The translations under genes were made by a program, and so were the position numbers. From assembly GCA_039621445.1 (NCBI GenBank), contig CP154954.1:6169539-6233538 (forward strand): a stretch of DNA of 64,000 nucleotides. Direction: 5' to 3'. The number at the start of each line of letters is the position of its first letter. Position 1 is the stretch's first letter. The DNA comes from Euglena gracilis. Lineage: Eukaryota; Euglenida; Euglenophyceae; Euglenales. Shown here in pieces: positions 1 to 64,000 of this stretch. The notes beneath the pieces are model-generated. The model was not told the origin of the DNA and made no database searches. It was given only the letters and a program-made list of their open reading frames with translations.

Positions 1-725
1 ATATGTTTTATTATTTATACTTATTGTTTATTTGTGTTGTCTTTACCCACTTTTGCCCACTTTCATCTGTTTTTGGCCACCTTTAGGCAACTTTTGGTCG
101 TTTTGGCATCTTTGGCCGCTGTTTCAGGTGGGGGTTCCGGCCAGGGCCAACCAGGGCCGACCAGGGCCAACGAGGGCCGACTTTGCCATTTGTCAGCCGA
201 TGCCCACAGGAAATGGTGGTCAAGGTCTTCCCTGGCTTGCGTTGTTTTGGCCATCATTGCCGCCGTTACCAATTTCCCCCCAATTTTTGCCCCACTTTTG
301 CCCATTTTTTGCCACTTTTGGCCCGCTTTTGCCTGTTTCTCTGTTTATTTCGACACGTTCAAGCAAAAGGTGACCAAGTCAAAAGAAGGATGTGACCAAA
401 AGGGACCAAAGAGCAGTCAAAAATGACCAGAAGTCACCAAACAATCAACAGAAGCGGTCTCAAGTGGGCAAAAGTGGCCAAAAAGGAGCAGAAGGAGCCT
501 CAAGTGGGCAAAAATGGCCAAAAAAAAAGGTGAAGAAAACCGTCTGAAGCAGTAAAAGGTGGCCAAAACTTGGCAAAAGTGGCCAAAGCACTCAAAAGCA
601 TCAAAGAGCAGTCAGCAGTCAACAATGTTGGCCAAATGAATCAAAAAAGTCAGCAAAAGTGGCCAGAAGCAGTCAAAAGCATAAAAGGAACGGCCAAAAG
701 TCGGTGTCCGAAAGCGGTCAATGCA
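1..725. repeat. Second long TGGCCAAAAG inverted repeat
   Basis: The first half (1-360) has TTTTGGCCAC units and the second (361-725) AAAAGTGGCCAAAA units, as at 7290-8145. The left end is outside the window. Confidence 0.55.
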
Positions 726-1007
726 TTATGTATGTGCTCTGTGCACGTGTGCTGTGGTGCGTGTGTGTGAGGCGCCCCTGTGCACTTTCAATAATAATTG
801 TGTAAACGTTGCAACTGTTGCCAAATGAACCAAATGTTGAGCCCAATTGTTGTTAACAACAATTGGGCTCTGGACAAAATTTCTCAGCCACACAAACCGA
901 GGAGGGTGAGGCACAGATACAACTGAGGCGAGCGTGCAAAAACCTGTCTTTTGTTGTTTGCCCACAAGCATAAGCTCATACAACGCACGTGCTCTTCAAT
1001 AATGATG

Positions 1008-1010
<3 letters not shown>

Positions 1011-1050
<40 letters not shown>
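1011..1050 (+). repeat. (CTG)n microsatellite
   Basis: Thirteen GCT/CTG units, uninterrupted, lie next to gene C coding sequence. Confidence 0.9.
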
Positions 1051-1150
1051 ATGACGACGACCACAATGATACGATACAATGGGGACCCTGAGATCTACAT
1101 CCCATCTTGCCACCTTGAAGAAACGAGTGCCTTTCAAAATCTTTTCCAGG

Positions 1151-1267
1151 CAGAGGCGTGTGCGGCGAGCGGTCCGACGATGGCCGGGCCTTGCTCGCCT
1201 TGGCATACTCCTTGGTGGCCGCCTCCGCCTTCTCCATCAGCAGCGCGTTGAACTTGTTGAGCTCCTT
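1151..1267 (-). CDS. Gene C exon: helical segment
   Basis: The minus strand reads KELNKFNALLMEKAEAATKE then YAKASKARPSSDRSPHTP, a charged helix followed by a Ser/Pro tail. The high edge follows CTG-CGGGG. The low edge is approximate. It lies downstream of the gene B stop codon, so belongs to another gene. Confidence 0.55.
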
Positions 1268-1638
1268 CCCCGCAGTGCTGCAACAGAAACGCGAACCAGC
1301 TGCGAGGAAGTTGCAGTGTGAAAGACCGAGAAAAATGTCTTTGAACCGTTTGGCACAGACCGTTGCGGTTCCGCAAGGGAGCTCGTTGGAGAAACATCAA
1401 TCGGCAAAAAAAATGATTGTTTGAATTCCAAAAGATTTTTGAATTTCAAAAAAATTGAATTTTTTGAAAGAAAATGAGTTTAACATCCTAAGCAAAGAGA
1501 AGTTGGGGATCGGAGGTTGTTTTTTCGAAATGGCGAAATACAATCTAGTGAAATGATACAAAAATGTTGCTGTCACGGAAGTGATATTGGCATCAGTTAG
1601 CAAGGCCCACAGTGAAAAGAAAATGAAGGAAATGCATG

Positions 1639-1795
1639 AACGAACGAACGAACGAATGATTGAATGAATGAATGGATGAAAGAATGAATGAATGAACGAA
1701 CGAACAAACAAACAAACAAACAAACAAACAAACAAACAAACAAACAAACAAATGGATGAATGAATGAATGAATGAATGCATAAATAAAACAAAAA
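1639..1795. repeat. GAAC/GAAT/AAAC tetranucleotide tract
   Basis: Runs of GAAC, GAAT, then about sixteen AAAC units, then GAAT again. Confidence 0.85.
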
Positions 1796-1844
1796 AAAAC
1801 AGAAACAAAAGTGGGCGGGGAAGAGGCTTGTAACCAACCCTCAC

Positions 1845-1924
1845 TTTAATTGCATCCATCAGCAATCTGTTATCATCTTCACTTGACCCTGACACTGACT
1901 CAAATCCTAAGTCAAACCCCTCAA
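1845..1924 (-). CDS. Gene C exon
   Basis: The minus strand reads EGFDLGFESVSGSSEDDNRL then LMDAIK, ending at a GTGAGG donor (1839-1844). The high edge follows CTG-TGCAC. It thus mixes a nonconventional acceptor with a conventional donor. The acidic, Ser-rich peptide is not recognised. Confidence 0.4.
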
Positions 1925-2111
1925 GTGCACAGTGGGCATATGGGGGCAAGGTGTCAGTGGCTGAAATAGTTGGGCTGGTTGGAAAGGGCTGACAACCTAG
2001 TGGGAGGATCCAAGGTGGACCAGAGCAAGAACGTGGTCGAAACTGATCTAAAAGAAAACTCAGGATTGAGACCCAAACCATGTGTCTCCGTTTTTTTTTG
2101 GAATTTATGAG

Positions 2112-2330
2112 GAACTAAACCCGACCCCCCACTTATAACCCCCCCCCCCTCGGGCCCAACCACTAAACCGTGACTTATACCCCCCCCCCTGGGAAGACAT
2201 GAGAAGGCAAAGAGAACCGCCAAGGCTGTGACCACCCCACTTATAACCTCCCCCTCGGGGCCAACCACTAAACAGGATCCTATAACCCCCGGGGGGGTTA
2301 TAAGTGAGGGGGGGGGGTACTTTCTTTTCG
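2112..2330. mobile_element. ACTTATAA/C-run element, copy 1
   Basis: It has CACTTATAACCCCCC on the left and GGGGTTATAAGTGAGGGG on the right, with internal TCGGGCCCAACCACTAAAC blocks. It lies between the gene B stop and gene C. Confidence 0.6.
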
Positions 2331-2380
2331 CACCTGAGGTACAGGGAAGCCACGTGAACAAATTGCTTGTGCCATGAAAG

Positions 2381-25428
<23,048 letters not shown>

Positions 25429-25439
25429 CTTCCCAGGCA

Positions 25440-27760
25440 GGCTGGGGACTCTGCGGACATGATGAGCCAGCCGGAAGAGGCCAAAGGCGGCAACCTTCCC
25501 GAGGGTCGGTCTCACCGGGGGGGGGGGGGGGGGTTTTGGGGACCCTCCGGTCCAAGGGGGGGGGGGGGGCGGGGGGGACTCCCCCCACCAAAACAGTGGC
25601 GCGGTCCAGACGATTAATCTTTAGCCCAGCGCTTTGCGCCAGGCCGAAAATGTTTCCTCCAAAAAAGGCAAAAGTGCCATTAAGGGCCCTTTTTGGGCCC
25701 AAAAAAAATTGTGGAAAATGCAAAAAGTTTTTTCAGGCCAAAGCACCGGAAGGGAACTTTTGACTTTGGGGGGGCTGGGAACCCCCCCCGAGGTCGGTCC
25801 GGACCGCCCCCCCCCCCCGGCAGGTGGGGGATGGTCCGATCGGGATGGTCCCTCTGGTCCAGGAGGGGTGATACCCTCACCTAAACCCCGTACACCTTCC
25901 TTGTATCGAAGCCTTTGAGCCCCTTCTTCTGGGCCAACAGAACTGATTTTTGAAATGACGTTTAGGAGAGTGGTGTGCGGGACCAAATAAGTTCAAGCCA
26001 ATGAAGCTTTGTGTGAGCCTTCTGTTATATAAAGGAATGCCTGTCTACCGAGGGAAACACCCACATGTCTCATATCCCAGGCTTGGACCAAACAGTGCAA
26101 TTGTGAGGATTCGATGATGCGGATCACAAACTGTCACACCCAATAGGAGAAAGGATTTTGCAGTGCATGAATATAGGACACGGTTGAAAATTTGATTTTG
26201 TGGCAGTGGGCTACCCAGCTCTCACCCCAATCTCCAATTTCTCACCCCAATTTCCTTCTGTCCTCTGGCCAGGTGGTCGTATGAAAATTGCACGCTCCTT
26301 CAAAAAAAAAGGATTTCAATGCTGCCTACGAATGATCACTGCACATAACCTCACCCTCCCCCCGAAAAGGGGCCTGAGTCATTTTTCGGTCACAAAAAAT
26401 ATAATGGAAGAAGGAAGCACTTTAGACATGGTCACTGAAGAATTTTTACGATTTTGGCGGTGGGGGAGGGGGGGGGCAACATAGGACCTGAAAAAATGCT
26501 GCAGAAAAAGACACACAAAAAAAGCAAAAAAAACGCGAAAAACGCAAGTTGCATGTAAAATTCTTTAGGAGGTCCTGGAGAGGACTTGTAGAGGATTGAT
26601 AAAATTTTTGGTCTCAGGGGAAAATCGGGGCCCAAGCGAGAATTTTTTTTCATTGCCAAAAGATTTTACCAGCAAAAATCTGAAAAATCGCCAGGATAAA
26701 AAACACAAAGCACACAAAACACACAAACAAAAACGAAAACATGCCAAATCGAAAAACATAAAAAAAAACACAAAAATAGCGTGCTTGTGTTTCCTCCCCT
26801 AGGTTTTGGCACCTAATGAATGATTGTTTTTGGGGAGCCCTCGTCATGAAACATAAAGAAATACCCATTTTGGTCACCTGGGAACAATTGCTAACAATTA
26901 AATAATAATAATGAATTATGTGTGGAAGTTATTGCACAGATCCTTAAAACACAGGAAAAATTCTGGACGCCCGCTTAAAACGTCTGGGAAAATTGGACGA
27001 AAAATATTTCCCGTTCTCAGGGGAACCCATCAGGATTCACATCAATTCCTGGGGTTTTCTAATGCAAAGTTCCAAAATTGGTCAAACCCTGAACTCCAAG
27101 TTGCAAAATAAACCACAAAAACGCATTCTTTCATTTTGGATGGTGAATGCACCTTCAAAACAGCTGATTTGGAACAAAAATACATTCCAAGAATTGGCGC
27201 GCTGAAAAAAAAAACCGTTGGACGTTCATCAGGGGAGTGAATTTTTCTTAAATTTGCCGGGGAAAATCCTGGATGAATCCTGAAAAATGGGGGGGGGGAT
27301 CCTGGCCAAAATTTGTCCAGAACCCACCGCATTTTTCTTGTTCAATTCCCCCCCCCTGCATATCCATACAGCAACGGAGTCGAGAGGCACTGGGTCTGAT
27401 CATTGGTTGGGGGGGCTTGGTCTTGAAGGAAAAAAAAACTTCCGTTTTTGTGTGTCCTTCCCAAGACATTGGAAAAACAAGTGTATATGAAATGAAATTG
27501 ACACCCAACCATTGTGTTTGAGGGAGAAATTGTTTTGCTCGACAAAAAAGCAAAAAAAACCATTGGACACAACTGCATTCATAGAGAGAGAGAGAGAGAG
27601 AGAGAGAATCACTCAGAGAAAACTCACGGTGGCAAAAAAAAGGGAGCACACACACATACACAAACAGGTCTTCTGTGAGATCATGCAGTTGGTGCTTCAC
27701 AGGCTTGCACGCATGGCTCCGTGGAGAACGATGCCATGGTTACAAGGTTTGCAGCTCTGG
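25440..27760. other. Spacer or intron with GC-hairpin element and AT-rich tail
   Basis: 25500-25900 looks like another C/G-run element (AGCGCTTTGCGCCAGG hairpin). 26000-27760 is AT-rich with a GA microsatellite at 27583-27607. No coding exon is supported. Confidence 0.4.
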
Positions 27761-28375
27761 TTAGGGGGGGGGTGAGTGTCCTTGCAGATCCATACCGTAG
27801 CGGAACAGGCACATTTTTTGGGATTTTGAGCTTCTGTAATCTCTGAGATTCATGGGGAGTGTATATGTGGTGTGGACCAGCCTTTCCCGAAGTGTCTGGG
27901 CCAAGACAAGGCTGAATCATTGGGTGGTCAATAGACCAGGAGGAGGGACCAGGGGGAGGGACGTCCCCTGCCCACCCTGGACGCTGGGTACCCCCCCTAC
28001 CCGGGAGGGGGGTCCGACGGACACACATTACCCCCCCCCCGGGTCCAAAATTAAAAAAAAAGACTGCAACAGACTCCAGAACGGTTGCCAACCTCCGAAA
28101 GGTCTGCCGACCTCCAGAACACCACCTGGCACTGGCCGGTTCCACACGGGGAATGTGGCGAACAGGACTAGGGTCTTCGTGGCATGTTGCGTGACTGCTT
28201 ATTTCCTGGGGGTCAAACTGGGGATTCAAAAATCGGCGGCATGTTTCGGAGGGCCAAAACACCAAGTCCCTGTGTTTCACCCTTGGAGAATGGTGAAGAT
28301 CCACACACAGAGGGCCAACGTGTCAGCAGTTCAAAAACCTCGACCCTCCCCTGAAAAAAAAAATCAAAAAGTTAG

Positions 28376-28520
28376 GAATTTGCGCAATTGCGCACATGAA
28401 CATGAAAAAGCTTAGGTGCAGGATCGGCCAGGTAAGGGGTTGAAAACGGAGGCCAGGACTTTTACTAAAAGTTGAAATTTCTCCTTTTGGTTTCAGGGAG
28501 ACAGTAATGAGCTGTTCTGA
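28376..28520 (+). CDS. Plus-strand terminal exon pair, copy 1
   Basis: The plus strand reads NMKKLRCRIGQ, then a conventional intron (28432-28496, GTAAGG...TTTCAG), then GDSNELF and TGA. The same arrangement occurs at 28913-29062. Differences between the copies keep the frame, splice sites and stop, so the pair looks like a duplicated 3' end of a real gene. Upstream exons were not found. Confidence 0.45.
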
Positions 28521-28912
28521 GTGACGACAAAGTAAATTACCGGTTCGGGCCTTTTACACCATTTTCAGCTTCAAATGCCTACAGCTGAGAGTGTCACCGC
28601 GGAGAACGACAGGAGTGGTGAACGAGCGAACGACATGAACGAGCGAATGTGCCAGATGGTCACTGCTGCAAAAACGGGGAAAGTTTTCGTCGAATTTGTA
28701 CACGATAAACGGCATTGGGATGCTGAAACAAAAATTTAAAAAAAAAGGCAAAATGAAATGAATTGACGAAATTGCAGCAACTCACCTCGGGACGGTTGGC
28801 CCCAAAGGTCTGAATCCAGCCCCCCCCCCAGTGAGTGTGATTAGGCACAAGCCAAGGAAGGCAGCGTCGAAATCCACCACCCAAAGCAAACCGCCTTGCT
28901 GGAGAAATTAGG

Positions 28913-29062
28913 AATTTGCACAATTGCACGCAAGGACATGAAAAAGCTTAAGTGCAGGATCGGCCAGGTAAGGGGAGGGGTTGGAAACAGAGGCTAGGAT
29001 TTGTACTGAAAAGTTGAACTTTCTCCCTTTGGTTTCAGGGAGACAGTGATGAGCTGTTCTGA
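28913..29062 (+). CDS. Plus-strand terminal exon pair, copy 2
   Basis: The plus strand reads DMKKLKCRIGQ, then an intron (28968-29038, GTAAGG...TTTCAG), then GDSDELF and TGA. It is preceded by an AAATTAG acceptor, as in copy 1. The acidic C-terminus is unlike the surrounding minus-strand genes. Function unknown. Confidence 0.45.
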
Positions 29063-29729
29063 GAGAAACGGATACAGTCGCACAAATCTGATGCCATCAC
29101 AAGGGGGGAGTTGGGTTTGATCACATCAAAGAGTCGCCCACATCGAAAATGGCGCAGACTCAAACAATCCTACCGATATCAAAAAAATGTTCAAACATTA
29201 CAATGAGTACTCTTATTTAGTCTTAGGAGTCTGTGAGGAAACAGGGGAGAGACAGCTCGTGCACTTTGATGGACTTGCAGCAAGGTCCAGTTGACATGCA
29301 TAGCTGCATTAGGGGAAGAGCTGTTCCAAATTCGGGAGCTCAGCACGCGTGGCTCTCCGAATCCTGAATTGCGGACTCTGTTCGCTGCGGGGCATTCGGG
29401 GCCATCTGGTGCAGTTGACCAAAATATGCCAACACTTTGGTTGTTGGCACCAGGGAGACCAGCCCAGGAAGCCCAGGTTCTGGCAAGTTTGTTTTAAAAA
29501 TGGCAGCTGCCTTCAACTTGGAATAAAAATCTGGAAAGTGATTCTTCTTGTCTTCAGAAGCCTCAAAAACGTTCTAAAAAAACGAACAACTGAAAAACAT
29601 CACATTAAAAGGATGTCAAAAATAAACATCTGGGAAAACAACCTTTGGAAAGATGGGCTCAGATGGGTTAGTGATCACACAAATGCAGAAACGCTCACAG
29701 CCTGCCCCTTTGTGTGCATCACCTACGCC

Positions 29730-29730
<1 letters not shown>

Positions 29731-29766
<36 letters not shown>

Positions 29767-30016
29767 GCATGCATACACACACATATGCATGCATACACAC
29801 ATGTGCATGCATACACACATATGCATGCACACATGTGCATGCATACACACAAATATGCATGCACACACACACACACATGTGCATGCATACCCACACATGT
29901 GCATGCATACACACATATGCATATACACATACATATGCATGCATACACACGCACGCACGCACGCACGCGCGCGCACACACACACACATGCACACAGGCAG
30001 GCATACACGCACACAA
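29731..30016. repeat. CA / ATGCATGCATAC compound repeat
   Basis: A pure CA run is followed by ACACATATGCATGCATAC units (period about 16-20), then GCAC runs, stopping next to the exon at 30040. Confidence 0.9.
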
Positions 30017-30039
30017 TTTGAGGCAAAGAAGCTCTGCGG

Positions 30040-60433
<30,394 letters not shown>

Positions 60434-60496
60434 TTCACCAGGTAAATATTCTGCATTCACAATGCAGAAAACTCCTTGTGTGATGGGGTCCCAAAC

Positions 60497-60690
60497 CCCA
60501 TTTGACCCCCTCACTTATAACCCCCCCCCCGGGCCGACCAACCTATATCTTGACTTACAAACCACCTCCTGGGGAAGAGAAATGAAAGCCACCGGGGACG
60601 ATTTTTTCAGCCACAGAACACCCAAAAAATGATTTTGGGCAATTTTTTGAGACCGACCATTATCAAAAATGCCACCTTTGGCGGCCTTCA
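60497..60690. mobile_element. ACTTATAA/C-run element, truncated copy 4
   Basis: It contains the left end and the GGGCCGACCAACC ... GGCAATTTTTTGAGACCGAC blocks only. It lies just upstream of gene A's first coding exon, where a promoter or trans-splice region would be expected. Confidence 0.6.
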
Positions 60691-61261
60691 AATTCAATCG
60701 AATTCCAATGTTTTCATGATTGGTGTCAAAAGTTTGGCCATTATGTTAGGGCCGAAATATCTCTATTGTGTGGTTTTGTTTTCACCCCGCTTCATTCGAT
60801 GCTTTCTATACACAAATTGTGGCCGAGCCCAGATTTCAGCCCGAAAACGTGTTCAGCCACAAAATGTTTAAAAACGTGTTTAGAGCCCGCCAAATGCCCT
60901 TCGGGGCCGCCCTGCTGAACACGTTTTCAGGCTGAAATCTAAGCTCTGCCACAATATGTTTAAAAACGTGTCCATAGCCCGCCAAATGCCTGCACTGAAA
61001 GTCGTGGTCATGATTCACGCCAAGGGAGAAAAACGCGAAAATGTGAAATTGGGAACGAAAAAAAAGCGCCCCAGTGGAAAATGTGCCTTGCCACGGATGC
61101 CCTAATGGAAAACGTGTCATTGCCACAGATGCCCCCATGGGCAAACGTGTTACCCCCCCATTTTCCCTCACAGCCCTCACCCTATGGCTAAACACAAGGC
61201 AAACTTTGTGAATGGTCTTTTGACACCTCCCCCTAAGACGGAACTGATCTTGGCTCAGGGT

Positions 61262-61935
61262 TGGGCAATTAACCGTCATTTTTTCAGGTCAAGCGATTAG
61301 CCATGGTTAATTGGGGGTCAGGTGTCGATTAACCAATTTTCGATTAACCGTGCCTGTCCCTCAATTAATTTCGATTAAGCGCCACCGCATTAATTCCACC
61401 CGCCAAAAAACCAAACTCATTTCATCTGACTTCTTCACTCCACAATGGGCCAAGGACACCAAAAATTTGGCGTCCAGAAAATGTGGTATCAAAAACAGAG
61501 TTTACATTCAAGGCTTTTTGAAAGAATTTTTCATCCACATTGGCATTGAACACAACCTTGCCATCTTCCTTCCCAACCCCAGGACATTTCTTTTTCCGAC
61601 AACGCAAAAGAAGCGATTAACTGGGGGGTTACAAGCGATTACCCCCCCCCCTTATTGTCCCGCCGACCTCCCCCCGGGAGGCCCGACCGAACAATAAGGG
61701 GGGGGGGGGGACAATAAGACCGTATCAAAGGAATTTCATTGGCCGAGCCAAAAAAAACCCCCGTCGGCCGGGGCCGAGGGACAATAAGGGGGGGGGGGAC
61801 AATAAGGGGGGGGGACAATAAGGGGGGGGGGGGTAACCGTTTTTCGATTAATCATGGTTAATTGTCCCCCCCACAAACGAACGATTAACTGGGGTGGTCA
61901 CAAGCGATTAACCGTTTTTTGATTAACCATCCAAC
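61262..61935. repeat. GATTAACCG / TTAATTG repeat block
   Basis: Short units GATTAACC, CGATTAACCG and GGTTAATTG recur at 61288, 61330, 61615, 61850 and 61885-61930. The block hosts the TA-flanked element 61642-61833. Confidence 0.5.
61642..61833. mobile_element. Poly-C/poly-G ended element with TA duplication
   Basis: It starts with a C run and ends with a G run, with TTATTGTCC and GGACAATAA repeats inside. TA stands on both sides (61640-61641, 61834-61835). The repeat next to it (61900-61920) carries the uninterrupted site GCGATTAACCG, so the insertion point is seen directly. A TA target suggests a Tc1/mariner-type non-autonomous element. Confidence 0.75.
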
Positions 61936-62559
61936 CTTGCTTGTCTGCTCTCGTGGTGTACCATCAAGATGCCAAGAAGCCAAAGGTTGACCCCCTTCAT
62001 GGCACCTTGCTGGCACAGGGCAAACACGAAGAAAAAGTCTGGCTCCGTAGGTGCAGCAGACCTTGCTGCTGTTGCCAACTGTTTGGAGTTCGCCAAACCA
62101 TAGTTGGCAGCTTGATTTTTTTGGACGCTGATTTTTTTTAAATATTAACATTTTTTTTAAAAAAAACAAAAAAACCCAACAAGGTTTTGTACAAAAAAAA
62201 ATTGAATGCATATTTTCAACCATTTTTGCAACTTCTGGGTCATTTCTGCCAAAACAAAATTCCACAAAAAAATAAAAAAGTCATAAAATTGCATTTTTTT
62301 GCAATTTTGGATGTTTTTGACCATTTTTTTGGCACTTTTGAACTTAGTAGGATTCGAAGTATGGTTTGGGTGTTTCATAACGAGGTTTTTAAATGAAATT
62401 TCCACTTTCTGAGTGTCTATTTTTTTTTCGTTCGCATATCATGTCGGACAAGTGAAAGCCCCACGTGGGGTATGTTTTGAAGTTCCAGGCTTTCGACGTC
62501 TTGAAGTTCATTGTTTTATCCACTCTGTGTTCACTCTACTGGCTCATTTGCAGCCACAG

Positions 62560-63100
62560 CCTCACCGACCCGGGTGATTTCAACAACCCCCGGAGTTCAC
62601 AACGACATCTGTGAAGCGACAACCTCACCGACCCGGGATACCCATCAAACCCCAGAGTTTGCAGCGACAGTCTGTGCCCTGGGCAGAGACCCCGGAGTCT
62701 ACATCGACATCTCGGATTCAAGCCCTGGGAGACTCAGCCCCAGGAGAAGAAGGGTGAGATTCAGCCACCCAGCAGCAGCACGTCGACATCGACATCGGTG
62801 GCTCAAGCCCTGGGAGATCCAGCCCCAGGAGAAGCAGCAACAGCAGCAGCACATCGACATCTTGAACAAGATTGGTGGACCCATTTTACAGACATTTTGC
62901 TTCCAAATCTTGGGTTTGGCTTTGTGCTTTCCCAAAATGCTGCAGAAGATTTTCCCGCAAGCCCAAACCCAGGAGAAAACCTCAGCAGTGGACCCTGGAG
63001 ATTTCAGCAAAATCATTAACAAGATTGGCGAGACATTTTGCTTCGAAACCATGTGTTTGGCTCTGTGCTTTTCCCCAAAGCTGCAGAGATTCCAATGAAA
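62560..63100. repeat. Diverged tandem repeats near the assembly gap
   Basis: Units with CCTCACCGACCCGGG (62567, 62626), GACATCGACATC (62770-62870) and AACAAGATTGG...CATTTTGCTTC (62870-62950, 63017-63090) recur. The plus strand is open over most of this stretch, but the repetition makes coding doubtful. Confidence 0.5.
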
Positions 63101-63161
63101 CTCCGGGGAAAACCCATAACACGGGCACTGCGACGTCTCGGCCTTTTTGCTTGGAGTTTCT

Positions 63162-63994
63162 NNNNNNNNNNNNNNNNNNNNNNNNNNNNNNNNNNNNNNN
63201 NNNNNNNNNNNNNNNNNNNNNNNNNNNNNNNNNNNNNNNNNNNNNNNNNNNNNNNNNNNNNNNNNNNNNNNNNNNNNNNNNNNNNNNNNNNNNNNNNNNN
63301 NNNNNNNNNNNNNNNNNNNNNNNNNNNNNNNNNNNNNNNNNNNNNNNNNNNNNNNNNNNNNNNNNNNNNNNNNNNNNNNNNNNNNNNNNNNNNNNNNNNN
63401 NNNNNNNNNNNNNNNNNNNNNNNNNNNNNNNNNNNNNNNNNNNNNNNNNNNNNNNNNNNNNNNNNNNNNNNNNNNNNNNNNNNNNNNNNNNNNNNNNNNN
63501 NNNNNNNNNNNNNNNNNNNNNNNNNNNNNNNNNNNNNNNNNNNNNNNNNNNNNNNNNNNNNNNNNNNNNNNNNNNNNNNNNNNNNNNNNNNNNNNNNNNN
63601 NNNNNNNNNNNNNNNNNNNNNNNNNNNNNNNNNNNNNNNNNNNNNNNNNNNNNNNNNNNNNNNNNNNNNNNNNNNNNNNNNNNNNNNNNNNNNNNNNNNN
63701 NNNNNNNNNNNNNNNNNNNNNNNNNNNNNNNNNNNNNNNNNNNNNNNNNNNNNNNNNNNNNNNNNNNNNNNNNNNNNNNNNNNNNNNNNNNNNNNNNNNN
63801 NNNNNNNNNNNNNNNNNNNNNNNNNNNNNNNNNNNNNNNNNNNNNNNNNNNNNNNNNNNNNNNNNNNNNNNNNNNNNNNNNNNNNNNNNNNNNNNNNNNN
63901 NNNNNNNNNNNNNNNNNNNNNNNNNNNNNNNNNNNNNNNNNNNNNNNNNNNNNNNNNNNNNNNNNNNNNNNNNNNNNNNNNNNNNNNNNNNNNN
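63162..63994. other. Assembly gap
   Basis: A run of N of unknown true length. Only six bases follow it, so nothing can be said to its right. Confidence 1.
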
Positions 63995-64000
63995 CACGAG

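Noticed and set aside
1009-1251. Poly-Leu or poly-Gln protein across the CTG tract
   Set aside because: The tract reads open in several frames, and the supported exon (1151-1267) is on the minus strand in another frame.
28060-28260. Minus-strand exon candidate reading SSHATCHEDPSPVRHIPRVE
   Set aside because: A GGCCAG donor is present but there is no acceptor, and three frames are open; support is too weak.
29291-29497. Plus-strand frame containing ALGEELFQIRELSTRG
   Set aside because: Both strands are open and no exon borders or partner exons were found; it was left unannotated.
29716-30016. CRISPR-like array from the periodic ATGCATGCATAC units
   Set aside because: There are no distinct spacers; it is a compound microsatellite in eukaryotic DNA.
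62699-63997. A 432-codon minus-strand frame reaching the window end
   Set aside because: Most of it is the assembly gap; the real part is antisense to tandem repeats.

Overview
This is eukaryotic nuclear DNA, and the sequence points to a euglenid, most likely Euglena. Coding information is cut into exons of about 30-230 bp separated by introns of tens to thousands of bases. Many introns do not have GT-AG ends. Instead they begin NNN-CAG and end CTG-NNNNN, the pattern described for nonconventional introns of euglenids. Removing such introns restores, codon by codon, a class III adenylyl cyclase domain of the kinetoplastid receptor type. Introns and intergenic DNA are full of C/G homopolymers, GT microsatellites and short inverted-repeat elements. 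The species name is inference; the intron type is read from the sequence.

Nearly all recognisable coding sequence is on the minus strand. Gene A (about 60.43 to 30.04 kb) encodes a receptor adenylyl cyclase. In order it has an N-terminal membrane anchor, a Cache-like ectodomain spread over exons from 58.4 to 43.6 kb, membrane segments (43.7-43.4 kb), a HAMP-like helix (40.4 kb), a linker (39.8 kb), the cyclase domain (39.4-34.8 kb) and a cytoplasmic tail (34-30 kb). All six key catalytic residues are visible. Gene B (at least 22.2 to 2.38 kb) has two tandem domains that look like VASt lipid-transfer domains; its stop codon is at 2381-2383. A third minus-strand gene C is represented by two exons at 1.15-1.92 kb.

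On the plus strand, two near-identical terminal exon pairs with GT-AG introns lie at 28.4 and 28.9 kb. A compact, repeat-poor block of ORFs lies at 45.2-48.4 kb within an intron of gene A. It carries in-frame TGA codons and frame changes and may be an old inserted element or a decayed gene; it was not identified.

The rest is intron and spacer. At least two nonconventional introns (13954-14244 and 55301-55600) are flanked by perfect 8-bp target-site duplications split 5+3 by the splice points. They therefore look like CAG...CTG transposable elements that became introns on insertion. Further copies sit inside other introns. Other families have TA or 7-bp duplications, and one is nested in another. 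Long GT tracts lie at 9.99-10.44, 15.03-15.35, 16.80-17.56, 29.73-30.02 and 49.15-49.40 kb. An assembly gap of N occupies 63162-63994.
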